Shown here piece after piece: positions 1-8,490 of a DNA stretch of 8,490 bases. The first letter of the stretch is position 1, and each line of letters begins with the position of its first letter. The stretch is taken from positions 1-8,490 of the forward strand of contig JAIRUL010000147.1 of the NCBI GenBank assembly GCA_031254445.1, in the 5' to 3' direction. A program made the translations under genes and the position numbers. This stretch comes from Chitinispirillales bacterium (GTDB taxonomy: Bacteria; Fibrobacterota; Chitinivibrionia; Chitinivibrionales; Chitinispirillaceae). The notes below the pieces were generated by a model. That model made no database searches. It had not been told where the DNA came from and worked only from the letters and a program-made list of their open reading frames with translations.

Positions 1-328
1 AAACGACATCTCCATCTTCATCAACTTTTCTTACTCCCCCCACCGCTCTCAATAAATTATCCCAGTCGTCACGTGTCGGCAATCGCCACTTACCGCCCAT
101 ACTCGCGCAAGCTGTTTTCGCGGCCTCATAAGTGTATAGTCTTCCATATTTTGCGCAGTTAGATTCTTTATCCTCATAACACCAACTATCCTGCGTTTCG
201 ACATTGAGATTTTGTTTTGTCCATGTTTGATTGCCGATTTTGACGCTCGCGGGTGTTTGCCCAATGGCTACAGTTACCGCAACCGACAGCACAATCCCAA
301 CCCGCCCCAAAGCCCTTCCAATACTCAC
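1..328 (-). CDS. Secreted FISUMP-domain protein, N-terminal part (runs off the left edge)
   Basis: The minus strand from 328 is open for 109 codons to the window edge. The GTG start at 328-326 has GGAG (complement of 335-338) six bases upstream. Residues 1-24 look like a Sec signal peptide: a short arginine-containing start (R5, R9), a hydrophobic core at about 10-23, and a likely cleavage near 23-27. From residue 29 the mature part follows the FISUMP pattern (Fibrobacter succinogenes major paralogous domain): VKIGNQTW (29-36), NLN (40-42), WCYEDKESNCAKYGRLYTYEAA (49-70, including C50 and C58), then GGKWRLPTRDDWDNLL (78-93). The function of this family is not established; members are typically exported, often as lipoproteins or surface proteins. 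I see no lipobox cysteine, so this copy is probably periplasmic or secreted. An in-frame GTG about 16 codons further upstream is a less likely start. The family call is from memory of its motif; the missing C-terminus could hold other domains. Confidence 0.8.
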   Translation of the reverse strand, partial: MSIGRALGRVGIVLSVAVTVAIGQTPASVKIGNQTWTKQNLNVETQDSWCYEDKESNCAKYGRLYTYEAAKTACASMGGKWRLPTRDDWDNLLRAVGGVRKVDEDGDVV

Positions 329-334
329 AGAATT

Positions 335-338
335 CTCC
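335..338 (-). promoter_or_regulatory. Ribosome binding site that decides the GTG start of the FISUMP gene
   Basis: On the minus strand the sequence reads GGAG, six bases, then GTG. This spacing and the signal peptide that follows directly favour GTG at 328-326. No ATG in this frame gives a better start. Confidence 0.55.
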
Positions 339-447
339 AGTGTTAGTGTTTGATGGAATTTCAACAGAAACACCAATATATATCCTGCCTAACGGAACCC
401 GCGCTTGTAATAAAGAAGAGACGGGGGAGGATACTGTTTTAACACAT

Positions 448-462
448 GCGCCCACTGGGCGC
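448..462. repeat. Perfect 15-bp palindrome GCGCCCA-C-TGGGCGC
   Basis: Two 7-base arms are exact reverse complements around a single central base. It lies 120 bp upstream of the FISUMP start on that gene's 5' side. An operator is possible, and so is a small hairpin. No downstream T-run supports a terminator on either strand. Confidence 0.5.
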
Positions 463-517
463 GGAAACCGGTACATCAAAGCCGATATGTCAAAAAGCGG
501 TATAGTATTCAAGAATA

Positions 518-538
518 GGGCGACCGCGAGGGTCGCCC
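518..538. repeat. Hairpin GGGCGACC / GGTCGCCC with 5-base loop, possible dispersed repeat
   Basis: An exact 8-bp stem (518-525 with 531-538) encloses GCGAG. Read on the minus strand it begins TGTAGGGGCG (complement of 534-543) and ends CGCCCTATTCTT. The nifJ terminator starts with the same ten bases, TGTAGGGGCG (4542-4551), and has the same layout, so the two look like members of one hairpin family. A true T-run is missing here, so terminator activity is doubtful. Confidence 0.6.
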
Positions 539-666
539 CTACAGTCCGGTTGCAAACGCATTCGTATGGGCGCCCTTTCCCCCCTCTCCCCCGCCCCGCG
601 CGAAAAAATACAAAAAATTTACTATCTACCTCCCCCGCCCATGAATTATATTGGTACTTTGTAGTT

Positions 667-771
667 GATTTTGACGTTTTTGACGTTTTTGACGTTTTTG
701 ATGTTGTTTTTGACGTTTTTGATGTTGATTTTGACGTTTTTGACGTTGTTTTTGGTGTTGACTTTGACTTT
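667..771. repeat. T-rich tandem array of 9-bp (GACGTTTTT) and 12-bp units
   Basis: GACGTTTTT occurs at 673-681, 682-690, 691-699, 712-720 and 733-741. Interspersed 12-bp variants are GATGTTGTTTTT (700-711), GATGTTGATTTT (721-732) and GACGTTGTTTTT (742-753). The array decays into GGTGTTGACTTTGACTTTG. The units keep a period of three or nine, but the encoded peptides are low-complexity in every frame, so I treat it as noncoding. TTGACG, close to a -35 hexamer, recurs six times. Slippage could change the copy number. Confidence 0.85.
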
Positions 772-793
772 GTGTGGCGGCTCTGCGCCACAC
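772..793. repeat. Hairpin GTGTGGCG / CGCCACAC
   Basis: An exact 8-bp stem (772-779 with 786-793) closes a GCTCTG loop directly after the T-rich array. No T-run follows on either strand, so it is not a standard terminator. It may be a leader structure or part of a dispersed palindromic element with the next hairpin. Confidence 0.55.
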
Positions 794-798
794 GTTAT

Positions 799-813
799 GA
801 AGCCGTAGGCTTC
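799..813. repeat. Hairpin GAAGCC-GTA-GGCTTC
   Basis: An exact 6-bp stem with a three-base loop lies five bases after the preceding hairpin and just before the A-rich array. It is followed on the plus strand by GTCTAAAAAA, not by Ts, so terminator function is not supported. Confidence 0.5.
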
Positions 814-819
814 GTCTAA

Positions 820-912
820 AAAAGATTTAAAAGAATTTGACTTTGATTTTAAAAGATTTAAAAGATTTAAAAGATTTAAAAGATTAAAAGATTTAAAAGA
901 TTGAAAAGATTG
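820..912. repeat. A-rich tandem array of AAAAGATTT units before nifJ
   Basis: The 9-bp unit AAAAGATTT occurs at 820-828, 851-859, 860-868, 869-877 and 886-894. There is an 8-bp copy (878-885), two AAAAGATTG copies (895-903 and 904-912), and a diverged stretch at 829-850. The A4 tracts recur about every 9 bp, near the helical repeat, which suggests intrinsic DNA curvature or an UP-element-like region ahead of nifJ. Whether it is transcribed leader or promoter DNA cannot be told from the sequence. Confidence 0.85.
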
Positions 913-959
913 AACATTTTCACATACCCCAAAATTCAAAAGACACAGGAGAGTCTGCT

Positions 960-4514
<3,555 letters not shown>

Positions 4515-4546
4515 GCCGCGCGGCGTTAGATTGTAGTTTATTGTAG

Positions 4547-4574
4547 GGGCGGATCTGAGTATCCGCCCTTTTTT
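4547..4574 (+). terminator. Rho-independent terminator of nifJ
   Basis: An exact 8-bp stem GGGCGGAT (4547-4554) / ATCCGCCC (4561-4568) with loop CTGAGT is followed by six Ts, 32 bases after the nifJ stop codon. It separates nifJ transcription from the restriction-modification genes. It shares its first ten bases, TGTAGGGGCG (4542-4551), with the hairpin at 518-538. Confidence 0.9.
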
Positions 4575-4648
4575 GTATTTTCTAAGATCGAGTAGAAAAA
4601 CTAAGCGTGATTTTTTGCCAAGCTCAGATATAATATATTATGGGGAAT

Positions 4649-4663
4649 CTAAGTCAAGCTTAG
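4649..4663. repeat. Inverted repeat CTAAG-TCAAG-CTTAG
   Basis: Exact 5-bp arms are separated by five bases. Two further CTAAG copies lie upstream (4582-4586 and 4601-4605). It could be a binding site, but short arms in A+T-rich DNA also arise by chance. Confidence 0.3.
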
Positions 4664-4700
4664 CAAATACAAAAATAATTAAGACTTACTATGTTATAAC

Positions 4701-4712
4701 CCATTAATTATA
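4701..4712. repeat. Left copy of 12-bp direct repeat CCATTAATTATA flanking the R-M module
   Basis: The same 12 bases recur at 7413-7424 in the same orientation, on the other side of both restriction-modification genes. This could be a target-site duplication, a recombination scar or chance similarity in A+T-rich DNA. Confidence 0.45.
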
Positions 4713-4781
4713 TTAATATTTTGATATTTTGCGCATTTTGGATGGTATTTTGGTACATCAGCGCACAACAATGCACTAATT

Positions 4782-4787
4782 TATAAT
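4782..4787 (+). promoter_or_regulatory. Possible -10 element of the methyltransferase promoter
   Basis: TATAAT matches the sigma70 -10 consensus and would start a leader of roughly 70 bases. No convincing -35 hexamer lies 16-19 bp upstream. A second TATAAT at 4629-4634 is an alternative, so the promoter remains tentative. Confidence 0.3.
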
Positions 4788-4806
4788 GTCATATATTAAT
4801 AACGCT

Positions 4807-4828
4807 CGCAATATATCGGTACATTGCG
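4807..4828. repeat. Inverted repeat CGCAAT / ATTGCG upstream of the methyltransferase
   Basis: Exact 6-base arms flank a 10-base spacer. The right arm lies 21 bases before the ribosome binding site (AAAGGA, 4850-4855). Its position between the candidate -10 and the start codon would suit autoregulation by the methyltransferase or an mRNA hairpin. Neither can be shown from sequence. Confidence 0.35.
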
Positions 4829-4862
4829 TTATGGTGTTATTAAGTTTTGAAAGGAATTGTGT

Positions 4863-6359
4863 ATGTTAGATTATATAGTTGAGCAAACTGAAAAATTTAT
4901 CACATCCAGACCGAAAGAAGTACGAAAAACATTTGGTCAATTTTTTACGTCCAAATTAACGGCGCGTTTTATGGCAGGGTTATTTGAGTTTCCTTATAAA
5001 AATGTCGTTAAAATACTTGACCCAGGCGCAGGATCAGGTATTCTTTCGGCTGCGGTAATTGAAGCAATCGAAACGCATTGCTCTACCGTAATAAAAAAAA
5101 TCGAACTCACTTGTTACGAAACAAACCGCGACATCATACCTTTGCTTGAAGCAAACATCGAATTCATGAAGTATTCGTCGAAATTAAATATAAAGGCAAC
5201 GATAATAAAAGACAATTATTTATTGTCTCAATCCGATGATATTTTTAGGATATCAACAGCTTCCGCCACACAGCAAACATATGACATGGTTATCGGTAAC
5301 CCACCGTATTTCAAACTTCCGAAAAATGCGCCGGAAGCGGTATCCATGCCAATGGTTTGCCATGGCGCTCCAAATATGTATTCTCTATTTGCCGCCATGA
5401 GCCTGTTTAATTTAAACGACGGTGGCGAAATGGTGTACATTATTCCGAGATCATGGACTTCAGGTGCGTATTTTTCTCGTTTTCGGAATTATCTTTTGCA
5501 CCATGGAAAATTAACGGACATACACCTTTTCGCAAGTCGCAAAAAGGTCTTTGACAAAGAAGATGTACTGCAAGAAACAATGATCATGAAGCTGCGAAAA
5601 ACATACAAATCTCCTCCAAAGGTACGGATCACTTCGTCTGTAGACGCCAAAAATTTTGACAATACAACAGCACTGTCCGTACCCTATAGTATGGTTGTTT
5701 CCGGTAAAGAGCGTTTTGTCTACTTGGTTACGTCACAGGAAGAAGCGAATGCTCTACGACTGGTTAACGCTTTTGAGTGCCCCATGCCTCAAATTGGCCT
5801 GAAGATGAAAACAGGGTTAACTGTGGATTTTCGAAATAAAGAGTTGTTGCGCAATAACTATGGCGATCATACTGTGCCACTGTTTTACTCACAGCATATC
5901 AAGAACGGACGCGTAGTTTTTCCTATAGGTAAAGAGAATGAGTACTTGTCCGATGAATTGCCTAGTATGCTCCAGCTTAACCGTAATTACCTTTTCGTAA
6001 AACGCATTACGGCAAAGGAAGAGCAACGGCGTTTGCAATGTGCTGTATATCTAGCTAATTATTATCCTGAATACAAAAATATCAGTACACAAAATAAAAT
6101 TAACTTCATTGACACGATAGATAACTCGGTGATGAGTGAAGAACTTGTTTGCGGTCTTTATATCGTTCTCAACTCAACTCTTTATGATATGTATTACCGT
6201 ATATTGAACGGTTCCACTCAGGTCAACTCAACAGAGATAAATACTATCCCGATGCCAACGCGTAACTGCCTAGAACGTTTGGGGCGAAAACTGATGAAGT
6301 CAGGGGATTATTCAACAGAGCATTGCGACAAGATTTTGGATGGAGTTATATATGCCTAA
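4863..6359 (+). CDS. Type II N6-adenine DNA methyltransferase, BsuBI/PstI family (predicted CTGCAG)
   Basis: The 498-residue protein would transfer a methyl group from S-adenosylmethionine to the N6 of adenine, protecting host DNA from the partner endonuclease. Motif order is that of gamma-class amino-methyltransferases: a motif X region with FGQFFTS at 24-30, motif I DPGAGSG at 53-59 for the cofactor, and catalytic motif IV NPPY at 146-149. The C-terminal half is the probable target recognition region. Size matches the roughly 500-residue M.BsuBI and M.PstI, and the partner endonuclease settles the family. Their known target, CTGCAG with the adenine methylated, is inferred for this pair. ATG at 4863 has AAAGGA (4850-4855) seven bases upstream and gives a start of the M.BsuBI kind; a TTG two codons earlier is less likely. 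G+C is well below that of nifJ, suggesting horizontal transfer. A different six-base specificity cannot be excluded. Confidence 0.92.
   Translation: MLDYIVEQTEKFITSRPKEVRKTFGQFFTSKLTARFMAGLFEFPYKNVVKILDPGAGSGILSAAVIEAIETHCSTVIKKIELTCYETNRDIIPLLEANIEFMKYSSKLNIKATIIKDNYLLSQSDDIFRISTASATQQTYDMVIGNPPYFKLPKNAPEAVSMPMVCHGAPNMYSLFAAMSLFNLNDGGEMVYIIPRSWTSGAYFSRFRNYLLHHGKLTDIHLFASRKKVFDKEDVLQETMIMKLRKTYKSPPKVRITSSVDAKNFDNTTALSVPYSMVVSGKERFVYLVTSQEEANALRLVNAFECPMPQIGLKMKTGLTVDFRNKELLRNNYGDHTVPLFYSQHIKNGRVVFPIGKENEYLSDELPSMLQLNRNYLFVKRITAKEEQRRLQCAVYLANYYPEYKNISTQNKINFIDTIDNSVMSEELVCGLYIVLNSTLYDMYYRILNGSTQVNSTEINTIPMPTRNCLERLGRKLMKSGDYSTEHCDKILDGVIYA
6337..6344 (+). promoter_or_regulatory. Ribosome binding site that decides the endonuclease start
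   Basis: GGATGGAG inside the 3' end of the methyltransferase gene ends seven bases before ATG 6352. An in-frame ATG at 6340 lies within this element and has no ribosome binding site of its own. The 6352 start is therefore preferred, and translation could be coupled to termination at 6357-6359. Confidence 0.65.
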
Positions 6360-7287
6360 AATGAATGACGCACGGAAGATTTTATCTTCGCTTAACATGC
6401 CTGCGGCGCAGCAAAGCGATATTTGTTGCTACACCCTACTAGCAATGAGTTCGATCACTAAGCGTTCTAAATGGGCATCTGCTAAAAATAGTTGGTTACG
6501 GATCCACGACATAATACAATTCATAGATACGGCTTATGCGGTACGCTACGCGGAAAATAGCAGAGAAACATTCCGTAAACAAGCCATCCATCACTTTCGC
6601 AATGCGGCAATGATTGAGGATAACGGTAAAGCAACAAACTCACCAAACTACCGCTATCGATTAACAAACGAATTTTTAGAAACGCTAAAAAGATTCGAAA
6701 GCCAAGAATGGGCGGCACAAATTAAGGCATTTTTTGAAAACCATCTTTCTCTTATAGATATGTACGCATCAAAGAAGACGATGACAAAGGTGCCGATACA
6801 GATTAATGGACACGAAATATCATTCTTTGCCGGAAAGCATAATATATTACAAAAAATGATTTTGGAAGAGTTCGCTCCACGCTTTGCCCCTTATTCCAAA
6901 TGCCTTTATGTTGGGGATACAGCCAAAAAAGATCTATACAAGGATGTAAAAACGTTGCAGCAACTTGGCTTTACAATTACCCTCCACGACAAAATGCCGG
7001 ATGTTGTCCTTTACCGTGCGGATAAAAATTGGATTTACTTTGTTGAAGCTGTCACAAGCGTCGGCCCAATAGATGCAAAACGCATTATAGAAATTGAAGC
7101 TATGACCACAAAAGTTGTTGCCGGTAAAATTTATGTGACCGCATTTTTAAACTTCAAAACATTCAAATCCTTTTCGGAATCCTTGGCTTGGGAAACAGAT
7201 GTCTGGATCGCCGACATGCCCGAACATATGATACACATGGACGGCGATGTTTTTATTGGTCCCCGGCTCCCCCCGCCATCTCTATAA
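6352..7287 (+). CDS. Type II restriction endonuclease, BsuBI/PstI family (predicted CTGCAG)
   Basis: The 311-residue protein is predicted to cut unmethylated DNA at the sequence protected by the upstream methyltransferase, giving defence against phage and plasmid DNA. The C-terminal half carries the family signature: LYVGDTAKKDL starting at 185, then PD at 216-217, then EAVTSVGP at 232-239, with K243 shortly after. D217 and E232 are the likely metal-binding residues of a PD-(D/E)xK-type fold. The usual lysine two positions after the glutamate is valine (V234), as I recall for this family. The N-terminal part (about 1-140) looks helical and likely contacts DNA. Length fits BsuBI and PstI (about 316-326). 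The start overlaps the methyltransferase stop by 8 bp, so methyltransferase is made first. ATG at 6340 or 6361 are alternatives. The gene appears intact. No clear terminator follows. Confidence 0.92.
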   Translation: MPKMNDARKILSSLNMPAAQQSDICCYTLLAMSSITKRSKWASAKNSWLRIHDIIQFIDTAYAVRYAENSRETFRKQAIHHFRNAAMIEDNGKATNSPNYRYRLTNEFLETLKRFESQEWAAQIKAFFENHLSLIDMYASKKTMTKVPIQINGHEISFFAGKHNILQKMILEEFAPRFAPYSKCLYVGDTAKKDLYKDVKTLQQLGFTITLHDKMPDVVLYRADKNWIYFVEAVTSVGPIDAKRIIEIEAMTTKVVAGKIYVTAFLNFKTFKSFSESLAWETDVWIADMPEHMIHMDGDVFIGPRLPPPSL

Positions 7288-7412
7288 TCGCTAAAGAATA
7301 CTAAAAATTAATTACGCATTCGTATCGGTATTATTTATCGATTAAAAGCCCGGTACGGCCTGCCACCAATACCCCACCGTTCCTACAGTATATCCAATTC
7401 ACACTATTTTTG

Positions 7413-7424
7413 CCATTAATTATA
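7413..7424. repeat. Right copy of 12-bp direct repeat CCATTAATTATA
   Basis: It is identical to 4701-4712. Its end overlaps the -35 region (TAGACA, 7423-7428) of the promoter for the following gene. If it marks an insertion junction, the cassette entered right at the edge of that promoter. Confidence 0.45.
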
Positions 7425-7452
7425 GACATAAATCAACGCGCAATGCTATAAT
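7423..7452 (+). promoter_or_regulatory. Sigma70-type promoter of the chemoreceptor-like gene
   Basis: TAGACA (7423-7428), an 18-bp spacer, and TATAAT (7447-7452) preceded by TGC form an extended -10 promoter. Transcription would start near 7459, giving a leader of about 80 bases. This is the best promoter in the window. Confidence 0.7.
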
Positions 7453-7458
7453 TAGAGT

Positions 7459-7538
7459 GGGGAGCGGTACGCCCCTGCCTCGCGCACAACGCGGAAACTG
7501 CGGGTTTTGCGGGGTTTTACGTCAAAAAGGGAGAGATT
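7459..7538 (+). other. G+C-rich structured leader of the chemoreceptor-like gene
   Basis: Two pairings compete for the same CCCC. GGGG-A-GCG (7459-7466) can pair with CGCCCC (7470-7475). CCCC-T-GC (7472-7478) can instead pair with GCGGGG (7509-7514), which is followed by TTTT and encloses a CGCG/CGCG hairpin (7481-7493). The layout resembles an attenuator, but the T-run is short. GCGGGTTTT and GCGGGGTTTT also form a direct repeat at 7500-7518. I recognise no known riboswitch. The ribosome binding site AGGGAG lies at 7528-7533. Confidence 0.35.
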
Positions 7539-8490
7539 GTGAGCATTCGCCTGCAAGTACTAGTTCCTATCGTCTGCGTGGCCATCGCCTGCGCGCTCTC
7601 GATAGGGCTTATCGGCATTTTTAACCTGCACTCGTTCGCCGAAGACTCGGGGCGCAATTCCGCGCAGAGCGCGAACGAGGTCGCGGCCGTCTTTATGGAG
7701 CAGCAGGCGCTCAGCGCCTCGCACGCCTCGGCCTCCGCCGCCGAAAACGGCGACGTCGTGGAGGCTATGGAGGCGTTCCTTTCAAAAGGCAACCGCGCCA
7801 ACCTCATTACCACCGCGTCGCACATCGCGCGCAACGCCGGCGTAGACTTTATGACCATCGTCGATAAAGACGGAAACGTGGTAGTGCGCACGCACGAGCC
7901 GGCAAACTTCGGCGACAACCTAGCCAAGCAGGCCAACCTCGCGTCCGCGCTCGCCGGCAACCGGTACACCACCGTCGAGCCAGGCTCCGCCGTCAGGCTG
8001 TCGGTGCGTAGCGGCGCGCCTATTTTCAGCGGCGAGAAGCTCATCGGCGCGGTAAGCTCCGGCTTTCGGTTCGACCGCAACGACTTCGTCGACAACATAA
8101 AGAAGATGTGCCACACCGAGGTCACCGTCTTCCTCGGCGACGAGCGCGTGTCGACCACGCTCTTAGACGAAACGGGCGAGCGCAACGTCGGCACAAAAGC
8201 CGCCGAGAATATCGCTAGGCAGGTCTTGGGCGGAAAAGACTACGTGGGCAAGACCACGGTCGCCGGCAAGAAGATGTTCACCTGCTACTCCCCCATCCGC
8301 GACGCCGAAAAGAACATCGTCGGCATGCTCCTCTGCGGCTACGACACCGCCGGCATAGACGCGCGGATGAACCGCATGGTCGCCATTATGATAGCGATTG
8401 TGATAGCAATTGCCGCCGCCGCGGTCTTCGTGGGCGCTGGCGTCTCGGCGCGCATCGAAAAACGCCTTGACAAACTGGCAAACGTGGCCA
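7539..8490 (+). CDS. Double-Cache transmembrane sensor, probably a methyl-accepting chemotaxis protein, N-terminal part
   Basis: This is the first 317 codons of a membrane receptor cut by the right edge. GTG 7539 follows AGGGAG by five bases, and no ATG precedes it in frame. A first membrane segment spans about residues 6-27 (VLVPIVCVAIACALSIGLIG). A periplasmic region of about 250 residues follows, and then a second segment at about 280-304. The region outside the membrane has two Cache-like parts. The first holds FMTIVDKDGNVVVRTHEP (104-121), ending in a GAVSSGF strand. The second runs from about 190, with TEVTVFLGDERVSTTL, to GMLLCGYD (262-269). This matches the Cache_3-Cache_2 type common in chemoreceptors and some kinases, which usually binds small metabolites such as organic acids. 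A charged stretch after the second segment (SARIEKRLDKL) looks like the beginning of a HAMP linker. The signalling domain is outside the window, so a histidine kinase or GGDEF protein remains possible. G+C-rich codons resemble those of nifJ. Confidence 0.8.
   Translation, partial: MSIRLQVLVPIVCVAIACALSIGLIGIFNLHSFAEDSGRNSAQSANEVAAVFMEQQALSASHASASAAENGDVVEAMEAFLSKGNRANLITTASHIARNAGVDFMTIVDKDGNVVVRTHEPANFGDNLAKQANLASALAGNRYTTVEPGSAVRLSVRSGAPIFSGEKLIGAVSSGFRFDRNDFVDNIKKMCHTEVTVFLGDERVSTTLLDETGERNVGTKAAENIARQVLGGKDYVGKTTVAGKKMFTCYSPIRDAEKNIVGMLLCGYDTAGIDARMNRMVAIMIAIVIAIAAAAVFVGAGVSARIEKRLDKLANVA

Larger units (their letters stand above)
329..959. other. Long noncoding divergent region between the FISUMP gene and nifJ
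   Basis: About 630 bases with no gene I can support. From left to right it holds a 15-bp palindrome (448-462), a G+C-rich hairpin (518-538), a strongly C-rich stretch (about 572-599), a T-rich 9/12-bp array (667-771), two hairpins (772-793 and 799-813), an A-rich 9-bp array (820-912), and the nifJ ribosome binding site (AGGAG at 947-951, eight bases before ATG). Open frames cross the arrays on both strands only because the units are mostly multiples of three; their translations are low-complexity (DVF-, KNV- or SKT-type repeats). The promoters of both flanking genes must lie here, but no -35/-10 pair stands out clearly. Confidence 0.7.
4575..4862. other. A+T-rich spacer before the restriction-modification operon
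   Basis: I see no gene in these 288 bases, and in particular no small controller-protein gene. CTAAG recurs at 4582, 4601 and 4649, the last forming an inverted repeat with CTTAG at 4659. Other contents are the left copy of a 12-bp direct repeat (4701-4712), two GGTACAT copies (4752 and 4818), and an inverted repeat CGCAAT/ATTGCG (4807-4828). TATAAT occurs at 4629-4634 and 4782-4787. The drop in G+C begins right after the nifJ terminator. Confidence 0.7.

Noticed and set aside
186..791. Minus-strand open frame of about 200 codons rich in SKT repeats
   Set aside because: Its N-terminal part is the T-rich array read through a repeat of period three, and its C-terminal part overlaps the start of the FISUMP gene in another frame. 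No ribosome binding site or domain supports it.
253..819. Plus-strand open frame of 188 codons ending in DVF repeats
   Set aside because: It is antisense to the FISUMP start, passes through a hairpin and the array, and has no recognisable domain.
667..912. CRISPR array
   Set aside because: The units are 9-12 bp, contiguous and without unique spacers, and no cas gene is present. These are simple tandem repeats.
646..939. Minus-strand open frame of 97 codons with KNV and LLN repeats
   Set aside because: It consists almost entirely of the two noncoding arrays translated; low complexity only.
7340..7385. Terminator after the endonuclease gene
   Set aside because: The G+C-rich patch near CCCGGTACGGCC forms no good stem, and no T-run follows it.
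7459..7538. Cyclic-di-GMP riboswitch before the chemoreceptor gene
   Set aside because: Such riboswitches often precede chemoreceptor genes, but the conserved GEMM bases and paired stems are not visible and the leader is short.
7517..8194. Minus-strand open frame of 225 codons over the chemoreceptor-like gene
   Set aside because: It is a shadow of the plus-strand frame, which has a good promoter, a ribosome binding site, membrane segments and Cache motifs.

Overview
The window comes from a bacterium, and its large single-chain pyruvate:ferredoxin oxidoreductase points to an anaerobic or fermentative way of life. Two G+C-rich genes, nifJ and a chemoreceptor-like gene (about 60-65% G+C by eye on sampled lines), enclose a clearly more A+T-rich pair of genes (about 40-45%). 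A fragment at the left edge carries a FISUMP domain. That family was named from Fibrobacter succinogenes but is found more widely, so I do not assign a phylum.

Layout. (1) 1-328, minus strand: the N-terminal 109 codons of a secreted FISUMP-domain protein that starts at GTG and runs off the left edge. (2) 329-959: a long noncoding divergent region with a perfect 15-bp palindrome, a G+C-rich hairpin, a C-rich tract, a T-rich array built on GACGTTTTT, two adjacent hairpins, and an A-rich array built on AAAAGATTT that ends 47 bp before nifJ. (3) 960-4514: a complete nifJ with a rho-independent terminator at 4547-4574. (4) 4575-4862: an A+T-rich spacer. (5) 4863-7287: a complete type II restriction-modification pair of the BsuBI/PstI family, methyltransferase first, endonuclease second, overlapping by 8 bp; predicted target CTGCAG. 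(6) 7288-7538: a spacer with a good sigma70-type promoter and a structured G+C-rich leader. (7) 7539-8490: the N-terminal 317 codons of a double-Cache transmembrane sensor, probably a methyl-accepting chemotaxis protein, cut by the right edge.

How the parts relate. nifJ is a stand-alone central metabolism gene. The restriction-modification pair looks like a horizontally acquired defence cassette: its base composition differs from both neighbours, it has its own spacer, and a 12-bp exact direct repeat (CCATTAATTATA at 4701-4712 and 7413-7424) brackets it. The methyltransferase comes first and the endonuclease start overlaps its stop codon, which would let translation of the endonuclease depend on that of the methyltransferase.

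No clearly undescribed system is visible. The points most worth checking are the direct repeat around the restriction-modification cassette, the two 9-bp-unit arrays with near-helically phased A/T tracts before nifJ, and a hairpin family sharing TGTAGGGGCG that occurs at least twice here.
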